From contig NZ_BJXB01000030.1 of the NCBI RefSeq assembly GCF_007990775.1, positions 1-64,000 on the forward strand: a DNA stretch of 64,000 nt, written 5' to 3'. The notes below the pieces were generated by a model that was not told the origin of the DNA, made no database searches, and saw nothing but the letters and a program-made list of their open reading frames with translations. Both the position numbers and the translations under genes were made by a program. The stretch is from Deinococcus cellulosilyticus NBRC 106333 = KACC 11606. Its GTDB lineage: Bacteria > Deinococcota > Deinococci > Deinococcales > Deinococcaceae. Below, piece after piece: positions 16,859-25,609 of the stretch (its first letter is position 1; each line of letters starts with the position of its first letter).

Positions 16859-17424
16859 TATCGAACCACGTCGTAGAAGGCGGTGTCGGTGATCCACTTG
16901 TCCTGAGGGATGGGTTTCACGATGATGGAGAGCTTCTGGGCCAGTTGCTTCTGACCGCTGGCGTTCACACTGGCGAAGCCACTCTGCTGGTCCTCAAAGC
17001 GGGCCAGGGTGTTCAGGTCCAGTTGGGTCTTGCTGGCCAGGGCCAGAACCTTGTTGCGGCCATAAGGGGCAGCGATGTCGAAGGTGAACTGGTCGTTGGT
17101 GTCAGGGAAGACCTTGGTGGTGTTGGCCTTCACGAAGTTGCCACCGCCAGCGTACTTGTTGGGGAGAACCATGTCCACGGTGCCGTCTGGGCCCACGTTG
17201 AACAGGTAGATGTAGGCGTCCTGGGTGACTTTGACGTACAGTTTGATCTGTTCGCCGGGACGGTAGTCCGGATCGGTTCCGGTCTTGTTGACCCAGGTGT
17301 CGACTTTGAGTTCAGTGGGAACGGGGTTGACAATGATTCGCTGGGGACTGACCAGGGGGGCTGCAAGTGCGGTGGTAAGTGCGGTTGCGGCAAGAGCGCC
17401 TAAAACAAGTGTGTGTCTTTTCAT
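16858..17424 (-). CDS. Exported DUF4384 protein
   Basis: The 188-residue product has a signal peptide (MKRHTLVLGALAATALTTALA) and one DUF4384 domain (about 40-140). That domain contains YRPGEQIKLYVKVTQDAYIYLFNVGPDGTV-like blocks, here within residues 54-90, and a loop with VLPNKYAGGGNFV. DUF4384 domains are beta-sandwiches found in surface and periplasmic proteins; no enzymatic activity is known. The ATG follows AAGGTGAATGC. The gene sits between folP and the folB fusion but has its own terminator, so it is probably not part of folate metabolism. Confidence 0.85.
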   Translation of the reverse strand: MKRHTLVLGALAATALTTALAAPLVSPQRIIVNPVPTELKVDTWVNKTGTDPDYRPGEQIKLYVKVTQDAYIYLFNVGPDGTVDMVLPNKYAGGGNFVKANTTKVFPDTNDQFTFDIAAPYGRNKVLALASKTQLDLNTLARFEDQQSGFASVNASGQKQLAQKLSIIVKPIPQDKWITDTAFYDVVR

Positions 17425-17566
17425 GCATTCACCTTACCTGTCTGGCCTTGTACAACCGTGATAAAACCGGGCCAAATCTTTAATCAAGGTTTGATTTTTC
17501 CTGAATTTTTTCTTGGGAAAACTGTAGCCACGTTGAATTTCTCAAAAAATATGCCGTCCTGGACAT

Positions 17567-18424
17567 CTAAACGCTTCTGAGCGCAGACCAGACTTTCAGG
17601 GCCTGAACATGGGCGGGAACATCATGCACCCGCACCATTGCAACGCCCACACCTGCCCCAAAAAGATGCACTGCAATGCTGCCAGGATCACGGCCTTTTG
17701 CGTCTGGAACGTTCGCCAGACGATCAATCATCTTCTTTCTGGAAACCCCGAGCAGCACCGGGTGGGCTGTCAACTCAGGGAGATCCCGGATCAACCTCAG
17801 GTTGTGCTCCAGGGTCTTGCCAAAACCGATTCCGGGGTCCAGCATCACTGAAGGCACACCTGACTGCAGGGCCATTTCTGCTTGCTGGAACAGGAATTCT
17901 TTTACCTCGCGGGTCACATCCTGATAGGTGGGATGTTGCTGCATGGTGCGAGGTTCGCCCTGCATGTGCATGATGATGGCCGGAGCCCCTGCTTCAATGC
18001 ACACCCGGACCATCTCAGGATTTCGCAGGCCTGTGACATCATTGACGATGTGCGCTCCTGCTTTCAGAGCAGCACGGGCCACCACAGGTTTCATGGTGTC
18101 GATGCTGATGAGCACCTTCAGGTCCTGCACGGCCTCAATCAGGGGAAGCACCCTGCGGAGTTCCTCCTGTGCATCCACAGGATCTGCGCCAGGACGGGTG
18201 GATTCCCCACCAATGTCCAGCACCAGGGCTCCTGCCTGCACCATGCTTGCAGCCTGTTCCAGTGCATCTTGCAGGTGGTAATGCTGTCCTCCGTCACTGA
18301 AACTGTCTGGAGTGACATTCAGGATGCCCATCACTGCAGTTCCCGTCCAGTTCACACGCTGCCTGTTTTGAAAGGGCACACTGCCTGGAACCTCAATTCC
18401 GAAATCAAGGTGAAAGGTGTTCAC
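17567..18424 (-). CDS. folP: Dihydropteroate synthase
   Basis: The 285-residue protein carries both DHPS signatures: MGILNVTPDSFSDGG (about 32-46) and LDIGGESTRPGA (about 69-80). DPGIGFGKT, SRKKMI and the C-terminal VRVHDV are also present. It joins p-aminobenzoate to the pterin pyrophosphate made by FolK and is the sulfonamide target. The start is a GTG at 18424 with a TATTCT hexamer 7 nt upstream and no ribosome site, so it is leaderless. It is separated from folB/folK by the DUF4384 gene. Confidence 0.94.
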   Translation of the reverse strand: MNTFHLDFGIEVPGSVPFQNRQRVNWTGTAVMGILNVTPDSFSDGGQHYHLQDALEQAASMVQAGALVLDIGGESTRPGADPVDAQEELRRVLPLIEAVQDLKVLISIDTMKPVVARAALKAGAHIVNDVTGLRNPEMVRVCIEAGAPAIIMHMQGEPRTMQQHPTYQDVTREVKEFLFQQAEMALQSGVPSVMLDPGIGFGKTLEHNLRLIRDLPELTAHPVLLGVSRKKMIDRLANVPDAKGRDPGSIAVHLFGAGVGVAMVRVHDVPAHVQALKVWSALRSV

Positions 18425-18431
18425 GGGAATC

Positions 18432-18437
18432 AGAATA
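18432..18437 (-). promoter_or_regulatory. Leaderless -10 element, folP
   Basis: TATTCT (minus) ends 7 nt before the folP GTG. Confidence 0.55.
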
Positions 18438-18440
18438 AGC

Positions 18441-18609
18441 GATCAGGGGTCAGCCGTCAGCCATCAGCGGCCAACCCTTAAACCATTCCACGAGAAATTC
18501 AGTTGGTCTCGCAGCCATTGGCTCTACACACCCACATGCTGTGACAAACACAGCTTTTGCTCAGGCATTGCTTCAGGGCTGAAAGCTGATGGCTGACGGC
18601 TGATGGCTC
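18441..18609. repeat. Heptamer-arm inverted element 3 (TCAGCNN type)
   Basis: The left arm (18443-18470) reads TCAGGGG, TCAGCCG, TCAGCCA, TCAGCGG. The right arm (18577-18609) on the other strand reads ATCAGCC, GTCAGCC, ATCAGCT, TTCAGCC. A small stem GCTGTG/CACAGC with a 5-nt loop (18538-18554) lies inside. The element fills the gap between folP and the acetyltransferase gene. Confidence 0.78.
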
Positions 18610-18610
18610 T

Positions 18611-19141
18611 TCAGGACAGCAGCTTGTAGTAGATGGCGTTGGCTTCCAGCACCCCGTGAATGTTTCTGGCATAGGCAGGAATGGAGCCCACAAAGCTGTA
18701 TCCTGCGAAACGGTACAGCCTTTCGGCCTGGTCTCCGAGCACAGTGTCCAGAAAGAGGGTGGAGCGGCCCAGTTTCCGGGCAAGGGCTTCCACAGTGTCC
18801 AGCAGAGCTTTCCCGAGGCCCCGGCGTCTGTGGGTGGTCAGCACGATGAGCTTGGCGACCTCGGCACGGTGGTTTCCGTTGGTGCGGGTTTCCAGGTTGA
18901 GTTGCACGGTGCCCACCACCCGGCCTTCATCGAGGGCCACCAGAAGCCGTTTGTGGCCTGAGGCCACTGCTTCTTCAACAGACCTCCAGTATTCCTGCAC
19001 TTCGGCTTCCGGGAGGGGCACCACGAAGCCGATGGAACTCCCCCCTTCTACAGCGTCTCTGAGCAGGAGGGCAAAATCCCGGCGGTGCTGGCGAATCTGT
19101 TCTGCGTTCCATTCCTGAATCATGCTGACTTCTCCGATCAT
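18611..19141 (-). CDS. GNAT family N-acetyltransferase
   Basis: The 176-residue protein has the GNAT fold: VVGTVQLNLETRTNGNHRAEVAKLIV then the acetyl-CoA loop THRRRGLGKALLD (about 103-115) and late strand motifs TLFLDTV and YRFAGYSFVG. The substrate is unknown. The ATG at 19141 follows AAGGAGGAAACC. It starts 11 bases after the stop of another acetyltransferase, so both belong to one operon. Confidence 0.9.
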   Translation of the reverse strand: MIGEVSMIQEWNAEQIRQHRRDFALLLRDAVEGGSSIGFVVPLPEAEVQEYWRSVEEAVASGHKRLLVALDEGRVVGTVQLNLETRTNGNHRAEVAKLIVLTTHRRRGLGKALLDTVEALARKLGRSTLFLDTVLGDQAERLYRFAGYSFVGSIPAYARNIHGVLEANAIYYKLLS

Positions 19142-19152
19142 GGTTTCCTCCT

Positions 19153-19704
19153 TCAGAGCACAATGCTTCTGGAATCAGGTTCTTCTGTTGTGTGGTTGTG
19201 GGCAGGTGGGGTCTGGATGCGTTTTCCCATCAGGGTCAGGCTGCGTTCCTGATCATCCAGAACGGCAATGTTGGGGAGTTCCCCGTGAATTTCGAAACCC
19301 AGGCTCCTGAAAAGGTTCAGGCTGGGGGTGTTGTGGCTGAAAATGAAAGCCAGCAAGGTGTGAAACTCCAGGGTGGGTGCGTGGTGGATCGCTTCGGTGA
19401 GCAGAACCCTGCCGAGTCCCTGCCTGCGGTATTCGGGGTGCAGGTAGATGCTGACTTCTGCTGTGTGCCTGTAGGCAGGGCGACCATAAAAAGGGGAAAA
19501 ACTCAGCCAGCCTGCGATTCTGCTGTTGTCCTGCACGACCCACAGGGGGTACTGTTCGGGGGTGTGGGCTGCAAACCAGTTCCGGCGGCTTTCTACACTG
19601 ACCGGTTCCAGGTCTGCGGTGACCTGTCTGGATGCCACTGTGGAGTTGTAGATGTCCACAATGTCTTTCAGGTCGCTGGGTGTGGCGTTACGAATCTGCA
19701 CCAT
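19153..19704 (-). CDS. GNAT acetyltransferase, phosphinothricin acetyltransferase-like
   Basis: The 183-residue protein resembles the PAT/YwnH branch of GNAT enzymes: IRNATPSDLKDIVDIYN, GRPAYRHTAEVSIYLHPEYR and the acetyl-CoA loop RRQGLGRVLL. Members acetylate small amines such as phosphinothricin or methionine analogues, but the substrate here cannot be read from sequence. It is the first gene of a two-gene acetyltransferase operon. The ATG is preceded by GGAAGGAGCG. A LysR gene is transcribed divergently 151 bp away. Confidence 0.88.
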   Translation of the reverse strand: MVQIRNATPSDLKDIVDIYNSTVASRQVTADLEPVSVESRRNWFAAHTPEQYPLWVVQDNSRIAGWLSFSPFYGRPAYRHTAEVSIYLHPEYRRQGLGRVLLTEAIHHAPTLEFHTLLAFIFSHNTPSLNLFRSLGFEIHGELPNIAVLDDQERSLTLMGKRIQTPPAHNHTTEEPDSRSIVL

Positions 19705-19843
19705 CGCTCCTTCCTGCCTGATCCTTTAAAGATCAGGTTTCGTGATGGATAGGTCAAGAGTATTCAGCTTCCAGAGAGGAATCAAGCGGAAGAAGTGAAA
19801 CTGTCGCATCAGGTTTTTCGATGGATCTTTTGTCGGGATCTTT

Positions 19844-19849
19844 TAAACT
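19844..19849 (+). promoter_or_regulatory. Leaderless -10 element, LysR gene
   Basis: TAAACT ends 6 nt before the ATG at 19856. Confidence 0.55.
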
Positions 19850-19855
19850 GAAAGC

Positions 19856-20791
19856 ATGGTAGAGACCGATCAGCTGCTGGCTTTTGAACGCATCGTCCGG
19901 GAAGGCAGTTTCTCGAAAGCTGCTTTTGCCCTGGGCATTTCCCAGCCCACCATCAGTGCCCGCATCCAGGCGCTGGAAAAAAGCCTGGGAGGAGCGGTTT
20001 TCACCAGAGGCCGCACCGTGCACCTGACCGAGCGGGGAACCAGTTTTCTGCCTTATGCCCGCCGTGCCCTGGCGGTACTGAATGATGGTCTGAATGCCGC
20101 TAAACTTGCTGCCAGTGGAGAGCAGGGTGCTCTCAGGGTGGCTGCGCTTCGCTCTCTGACGGTGCATTTGCTGGCCCGCTCCAGTGGGGTGTTCATGGAG
20201 CGCTTTCCAGAGGTGCAGTGCACCCTCTTTGAAGGGGACCACTGGCTGGTGATCGAGCAGTTGCATGATGGTGTGGTGGAACTTGGCCTGATCTGTTATC
20301 CCCCTCTGGATTACGGTGTGGCGGAGGTGCGGCCCCTGCTGCGCATGATTGAGCCGATCATTCTGGCGGTGCATCCCAGCCATCCCCTGAGTCAGAAACG
20401 GGTGTGGAGCCGGGAAGACTTCCTCCAAAGCTGTCCTCTGCTGTTGCAACAGCGCTGGTGGCAGGTGACTCCAATGGCCGTGAACACCCTCAACACCCAG
20501 GCCAGAAAGGTGGCGGATGTGCCGATGGAGGTGGGCAAACATCTGGTTCACACCGGACTGGCGGCTGGATTTTTCCCCAAGATGCTGATTCAGCCTGAAC
20601 TGGATGCAGGGGTTCTGGTGCCTCTGGAGATTCAGGGCTTCCCTTCAATGCTGCGGGAAACGGCCCTGGTGCAACTGGCCCGCAGGCAGCACACCTCCCC
20701 CATCGCCCAGCATTTTGCAGGGATTCTGGCCCAGGTGGCCCGGAGCCTGGACATCACTGTGGTCCGGGAAAAGCAGGAGGAACCCGGCTGA
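19856..20791 (+). CDS. LysR family transcriptional regulator
   Basis: The 311-residue product has the LysR winged helix at its N-terminus (about 5-62: LLAFERIVREGSFSKAAFALGISQPTISARIQ region) and the periplasmic-binding-like effector domain (about 90-295). It is transcribed away from the two-acetyltransferase operon, the classic LysR layout, so it may control those genes. That is inference. The start is leaderless-type. Confidence 0.9.
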   Translation: MVETDQLLAFERIVREGSFSKAAFALGISQPTISARIQALEKSLGGAVFTRGRTVHLTERGTSFLPYARRALAVLNDGLNAAKLAASGEQGALRVAALRSLTVHLLARSSGVFMERFPEVQCTLFEGDHWLVIEQLHDGVVELGLICYPPLDYGVAEVRPLLRMIEPIILAVHPSHPLSQKRVWSREDFLQSCPLLLQQRWWQVTPMAVNTLNTQARKVADVPMEVGKHLVHTGLAAGFFPKMLIQPELDAGVLVPLEIQGFPSMLRETALVQLARRQHTSPIAQHFAGILAQVARSLDITVVREKQEEPG

Positions 20792-20994
20792 AGGCAGTGA
20801 GAGCCCAGGTCTGGCCTTGCGAATGGTTCAAGCATTCAGCGAGCAGCGGTCAGGTTTCAGCCAAAGGATTTTGAGCTGCACTGAACGAACATCTCGCTGG
20901 ACTTGCTGGGGTCTTTGCAGTGACGGCATTTTTTACACTTCAAAGCTTCTGCGGTGGGAGCAACTTTGCGCGGCCTCAGAACAAAAGCTTCTGG

Positions 20995-21024
20995 TTGACA
21001 AAGGGGATTTGCATTCCCTATGAT
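20995..21024 (+). promoter_or_regulatory. Strong promoter for the GH51 gene
   Basis: TTGACA (20995-21000), an 18-nt spacer and TATGAT (21019-21024) give one of the best sigma70-type matches in the window. Transcription would start near 21031, inside the first operator. Confidence 0.75.
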
Positions 21025-21037
21025 GTTATCGTTCACA
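21024..21037 (+). promoter_or_regulatory. LacI-type operator O1
   Basis: TGTTATCGTTCACA has the central CG and inverted half-sites of LacI/GalR operators. It overlaps the last base of the -10 and the likely start site, so a bound repressor would block initiation. Confidence 0.6.
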
Positions 21038-21221
21038 ATACGACAGCACCAGCAGGGTCAGGGTTTCCACCTGAAGCTCTCATGCGCTAAAGAGCGCTAA
21101 AGGCTTTCTTGTAGTTTGAAATTCGGTTCGATCTTGAACAAAAATACACCTCAGGACCGCAGAGGCGCAACGCACCTTTTGTGGTTTTCTGGTCTTCTCT
21201 GTGTCATTTATGGCTTTCAAT

Positions 21222-21235
21222 TGTGATCGTTCACA
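21222..21235 (+). promoter_or_regulatory. LacI-type operator O2
   Basis: TGTGATCGTTCACA matches O1 at 13 of 14 positions. It ends 4 nt before the AAGGAG ribosome site. The centre-to-centre distance to O1 is 198 bp, compatible with DNA looping. Confidence 0.6.
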
Positions 21236-21253
21236 ATCTCAAGGAGAATTCTG

Positions 21254-24200
21254 ATGCATCAACATCAACCAACCCGCTCCAAAAAGAAAAACGCCCGCTC
21301 AAGGCTCAGCCTTGCACTTGCTCTGTCCTGTGCTGTGTCTCTGGCCTCTCCCGTCTTCGCTGCAGAAGAAGGACTGTTGCTTCACTACACCTTTGACAGC
21401 ACCTCTGGAAACACCGTCGCAGACAGTTCTGGGAACAAAAAAGATGGTGTTATGGAAGGAAAAGCCAGCTGGACCGCAGCGGGCAAGATTGGAGGGGCCA
21501 TCGATCTGGATGGAACCTCCGGGTTCATCCGTCTGCCAGAGGCCCTGCTTGCAGAGCAACATGACCTCACCATTGCCACCTGGGTGAAGCCTGATGCCCT
21601 GGGCACCTGGGCCAGGGTGTTTGATTTTGGGTCCGGGACCGACAACTGGATGTTCCTGACCCTGAACGACTTCACCAATGCCACCCGCTTTGCTGTTCTT
21701 CCCAAAGGCAGCAGTGAAAACCTGCTGACCGGACCGGCTTTCCCGGGAGGCAATGACTGGCACCATGTGGCGGTGGTGATTTCAGGCAACACGTACACCC
21801 TGTTCATCGATGGCATCCAGTCAGCAAGTGTCAGCAACATGCAGAATTTTCCCGTGAAACTGGGGGCCACCACCCAGAATTACATCGGGAAATCCCAGTT
21901 TGAACCTGATCCTCTCTTTGATGGCAAACTCGATGATTTCCGCATCTACAACCGGGCCATGAATGGTGAGGAACTGATGGCCCTGGTCACTGCAGGCATG
22001 ACCGACGCCGACAGCGTGTCCTATGCTCAAAAATGGCTGAATCTGGGAGACACCTCCCAGCAGACCCACGACCTGAACCTGCCCACCTCTGGACCTTCCG
22101 GGACCACCATCCGCTGGGCCTCTTCAAATCCCGCAGTGGTCAGTGCAGAAGGCAAAGTCACCCGTCCGGCAAAAGGCCAGAGCAACCAGACCGTGACCCT
22201 GACAGCCACCCTCCAGAAAGGCACCACCACCGACACACGCACTTTTGATGTGCAGGTCTGGGCTCAGGGGGCCACGGCGTACACGCTGGATGTGCAGGCA
22301 GACCAGCCCCTGCATGCCATCAGTCCGACCCTGTACGGGATTTTCTTTGAAGACATCAACTACGCCGCAGATGGGGGTCTGTACGCGGAGCTGGTGCGCA
22401 ACCGTTCCTTTGAATTCGATCCGCAGCTGAGTGGGTGGGCTGTGGTCACGGACGCTGGAGGGGCAGGAAAGGCCAGTGGTCAGACTGAACGCCCCCTCAA
22501 TGAGCACAATCCTCAATACATGCGTCTGGAGGTTACGGCTGCGGGTGCAGGACTGTCCAATTCTGGATTTGATGGCATTGCCGTTCAGAAAGGTGCAGCC
22601 TACACCTTTTCGGTGCATGCCCGCTCGACCTCTCCCCTCTCCAGACCCCTCACCGTTCAGCTCAGAGGGCAACAAGGCGAGGTGTATGGGAGGTGTGAAG
22701 TTTCAGGTGTGACTGCAGCCTGGCAGAAATTCACCTGCACCCTGACCTCGAACACCACCGATCCTGCGGCCAGTGTGGCGTTGATGGTGAATGAAGTTGC
22801 CACGGTGGACTTTGACATGGTCTCCCTCTTCCCCGAGCAGACCTGGATGAACCGTCCAGAAGGCCTGAGGGAAGACCTGGCCCAGAAGCTTGATGACCTG
22901 CAACCGGGCTTCCTGCGCTTTCCTGGCGGGTGCATTGTGGAGGGAGGTTCCTTCTTCAACCGCTACCGCTGGAAAAACACCATCGGGGACGTGACTGAAC
23001 GGGAAATCCAGCCGAACCAGTGGGCCAGTGGCTACTACCAGACCTTCGGGCTCGGGTTCCAAGAGTACTTCCAGCTTGCACAGGACATCGGGGCCGAACC
23101 CCTTCCCATCCTTTATGCAGGCCAGACCTCCTGCACGGGCACTCCAGACATGGTGGCCCTCGATGACCTTGGGCCCTACATTCAGGACGCACTCGACCTG
23201 ATCGAGTATGCCAATGGGGACGCGAAAACCACCCAGTGGGGTGCCCTCCGGGCTGCGCACGGTCACCCTGAGCCTTTCAACATGAAGTATCTCGGGGTGG
23301 GAAATGAATTGTGGGGCCAGGATTACCTGAACCGCTATGAGAAATTCTACGACGTGCTCAAGCAAAAACACCCCGAAATCCAGCTGGTGCTGAGCGCAGG
23401 GGCTTTCCCTTCGGATTTCAATTTTCAGCTGGCCTGGGACTGGGTGAAGAAAACCGGCAAAGCCGACCTGATCGACGAGCACATGTACCAGTCTCCCCAG
23501 TGGTTTTATGACAATGCCACCCGTTACGACAATTATGACCGCAAAGGGCCAAAAGTCTTCGTGGGTGAATATGCCGCCCACGGGGTGGGCAAACGCAACA
23601 ACCTGGAAAGTGCCCTGGCAGAAGCGGCCTTCATGACCGGACTGGAGCGCAATTCAGATGTGGTGCACATGGCCTCCTTCGCTCCTCTGCTGGCCAAAGA
23701 GAACCGCACCCAGTGGACCACCGACCTGATCTGGTTCAACAACCAGCAGGTGTACGCCACCCCCAACTATCATGTGCAGCAGCTTTTCAAGCAACATCTG
23801 GGCCAGCAGGTTCTGCCCACCACCCTGAAAAAAGAGGTCCAGACCCAGGTGAATGCACAGCCCATCACGGGTTCCATCCTGCTGGGATCATGGAACACTG
23901 CGGTGCAGTATGACGATGTGAAAATCACCGCTGGAGACCAGACGGTGAAGTACGGGAATGATTTCTCAGATGCCACCCGAATCTCCGACTGGAACACTTA
24001 CCGGGGAGACTGGAGCATTGAAGAAGGCACCCTGAAACAGACCAGTGCAAGCCTCACCGATGCCAGACTCCTGCTCGGGCAGGGAGAGGACTGGAGCAAC
24101 TACACCCTCAGCCTGAGGGCACGCAAAGACAGTGGTGCAGAAGGCTTCCTGATTGGCTTTGGGGTGAAGAACACCAGCGATTACCACTGGTGGAACCTGG

Positions 24201-24922
24201 GCGGGTGGGGGAACACCTCCACGGCAGTGGAAAAATCGGTGGGTGGGGTCAAAACCACCATCGGAAATGCCACCCCGGTGACCATCGAAACCGGACGCTG
24301 GTACGACCTGAGGATTGAGGTGCAGGGCAACCACATCCGCCTGTACCTGGACAACAAACTGATTCACGACATCACCGATGCCCCGTCCAGCAATGGTCCC
24401 CTCTACAGTGTCAGCAATTTTGACCAGAAAACAGGAGACATCATTCTGAAGGTGGTCAACACCTCCGGAAACACCCAGAGCACCCAGGTGAACCTGCAAG
24501 GGGTGAAAGACCTGCAACCCACAGCCACCCTGATTGAACTCACCTCCGCTTCTGCCCTCGACGAGAATTCCTTTGCTGCACCAGATCAGGTCAAACCTGT
24601 GACGCGCACCCTGGGTGGCATCACCCGGAATTTCAGTCATGACTTCCCGGCCCACTCCGTGACCATCCTGAGGCTGCACACCGGCAAGCAAGCGGTCATC
24701 GGGTCCATTGAGCCTGTCAGCATGCAAACAGGCATCGGGAAACGTCCGGTGCTTCCTGAACAGGTGACCGTGAAAAACACCGACGGGTCCACCCGCACGG
24801 TTCCTGTAAAATGGCAGCAGATCGATGACGTCCAGCTCAGCACCCCTGGCTCTTTCAGGGTGGAGGGCAGCGTGGAAGGAACATACCTGGAGGCAGAAGC
24901 TCTGGTGACCGTCACCCCTTAA
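21254..24922 (+). CDS. Secreted multidomain GH51 alpha-L-arabinofuranosidase
   Basis: This 1222-residue exported enzyme has a signal peptide with a long basic n-region (cut near VFA-AEE, residue 37). A LamG/concanavalin-like domain (about 40-240) and an Ig-like domain (about 255-335) follow. The GH51 core begins near 345 (ISPTLYGIFFEDINYAADGG) with acid/base E685 in VGNELWG and nucleophile E772 in VFVGEYAAHG. After the barrel come a second LamG/DUF1080-like insert (about 890-1055), the GH51 beta domain and a C-terminal Ig-like domain (about 1150-1222). It should release arabinose from plant arabinoxylan or arabinan outside the cell. AAGGAG precedes the ATG. Confidence 0.9.
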   Translation: MHQHQPTRSKKKNARSRLSLALALSCAVSLASPVFAAEEGLLLHYTFDSTSGNTVADSSGNKKDGVMEGKASWTAAGKIGGAIDLDGTSGFIRLPEALLAEQHDLTIATWVKPDALGTWARVFDFGSGTDNWMFLTLNDFTNATRFAVLPKGSSENLLTGPAFPGGNDWHHVAVVISGNTYTLFIDGIQSASVSNMQNFPVKLGATTQNYIGKSQFEPDPLFDGKLDDFRIYNRAMNGEELMALVTAGMTDADSVSYAQKWLNLGDTSQQTHDLNLPTSGPSGTTIRWASSNPAVVSAEGKVTRPAKGQSNQTVTLTATLQKGTTTDTRTFDVQVWAQGATAYTLDVQADQPLHAISPTLYGIFFEDINYAADGGLYAELVRNRSFEFDPQLSGWAVVTDAGGAGKASGQTERPLNEHNPQYMRLEVTAAGAGLSNSGFDGIAVQKGAAYTFSVHARSTSPLSRPLTVQLRGQQGEVYGRCEVSGVTAAWQKFTCTLTSNTTDPAASVALMVNEVATVDFDMVSLFPEQTWMNRPEGLREDLAQKLDDLQPGFLRFPGGCIVEGGSFFNRYRWKNTIGDVTEREIQPNQWASGYYQTFGLGFQEYFQLAQDIGAEPLPILYAGQTSCTGTPDMVALDDLGPYIQDALDLIEYANGDAKTTQWGALRAAHGHPEPFNMKYLGVGNELWGQDYLNRYEKFYDVLKQKHPEIQLVLSAGAFPSDFNFQLAWDWVKKTGKADLIDEHMYQSPQWFYDNATRYDNYDRKGPKVFVGEYAAHGVGKRNNLESALAEAAFMTGLERNSDVVHMASFAPLLAKENRTQWTTDLIWFNNQQVYATPNYHVQQLFKQHLGQQVLPTTLKKEVQTQVNAQPITGSILLGSWNTAVQYDDVKITAGDQTVKYGNDFSDATRISDWNTYRGDWSIEEGTLKQTSASLTDARLLLGQGEDWSNYTLSLRARKDSGAEGFLIGFGVKNTSDYHWWNLGGWGNTSTAVEKSVGGVKTTIGNATPVTIETGRWYDLRIEVQGNHIRLYLDNKLIHDITDAPSSNGPLYSVSNFDQKTGDIILKVVNTSGNTQSTQVNLQGVKDLQPTATLIELTSASALDENSFAAPDQVKPVTRTLGGITRNFSHDFPAHSVTILRLHTGKQAVIGSIEPVSMQTGIGKRPVLPEQVTVKNTDGSTRTVPVKWQQIDDVQLSTPGSFRVEGSVEGTYLEAEALVTVTP

Positions 24923-24939
24923 ACCCACCTTCTCCTGGT

Positions 24940-24975
24940 CCCCCTGCGACACCCGTCCAGGGGGCTTTGCTTTTC
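24940..24975 (+). terminator. Terminator of the GH51 gene
   Basis: The stem CCCCCTG / CAGGGGG (11-nt loop) is followed by CTTTGCTTTT, 18 nt after the stop codon. Confidence 0.75.
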
Positions 24976-25024
24976 AGTCCAGAGCATCTTGACAACCACC
25001 CCGCAAAAGAAAAAAGTGAAGGGG

Positions 25025-25609
25025 ATGATTGACCTTTCGATGTTTGATGCATTTCCCATCCTGCAGACCGAACGCCTGGTGCTGCGGGACATCCGCGAAA
25101 CCGACATTTCCGATGTTTTTCAACTGTTTTCCAATCCTGAAGTGACCCGTTTTCACGGCACCAGCACCTTCATGGAAGAAAAACAGGCGGCTGAATTTGT
25201 GAATTTTGTGCAATCCCGCTACCGCGAAAAAACCGGCATCCGCTGGGCCATCACGCTCAGGGACACCGGGGCTTTCATTGGGACGGTGGGGATGAACAGC
25301 ATCATTCAGCACCGCACTGTGATTGGGTATGACCTGTCAGAAGCCCACTGGGGCAGAGGGTACATGCCAGAAGCCGTTCAGGCCATGCTGGAATATGCCT
25401 TTTCTGTGGGCCTGTACCGCGTTCAGGCGATGGTGATCCCCGGAAACCAGGCCTCGGTGCGGGTGCTGGAAAAGCTCGGTTTCCGGGAAGAAGGTTTGCT
25501 GCGCTCCTGGTACCACTGGGAAGGACGTTACTGGGACATGCTGAGTTTTTCCCTGCTCAAACCCGAGTTCAGACCAGAATCCCGGCGCTTCTCAGGCGTT
25601 CAGCATTGA
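25025..25609 (+). CDS. GNAT acetyltransferase, RimJ/RimL type
   Basis: The product (194 residues from the ATG at 25025) has the ribosomal-protein-acetyltransferase-like pattern: LQTERLVLRDIRETDISDVFQLFSNPEV at the N-terminus, IGYDLSEAHWGRGYMPEA for acetyl-CoA binding, then NQASVRVLEKLGFREEGLLR. The substrate is unknown. The start is unsettled: 25025 has GAAGGGG directly upstream without spacing, ATG 25040 begins just before the homology, and a TTG at 24989 is possible. The 3' end overlaps the molybdenum hydroxylase gene by 41 bp in convergent orientation. Confidence 0.85.
   Translation: MIDLSMFDAFPILQTERLVLRDIRETDISDVFQLFSNPEVTRFHGTSTFMEEKQAAEFVNFVQSRYREKTGIRWAITLRDTGAFIGTVGMNSIIQHRTVIGYDLSEAHWGRGYMPEAVQAMLEYAFSVGLYRVQAMVIPGNQASVRVLEKLGFREEGLLRSWYHWEGRYWDMLSFSLLKPEFRPESRRFSGVQH

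Larger units (their letters stand above)
20792..21253. other. Regulatory region upstream of the arabinofuranosidase
   Basis: This 460-bp gap contains no supported gene. Its second half holds a consensus promoter (20995-21024), two LacI-like operators and a leader of about 220 nt. The first 200 bp show nothing I can assign. Confidence 0.6.
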
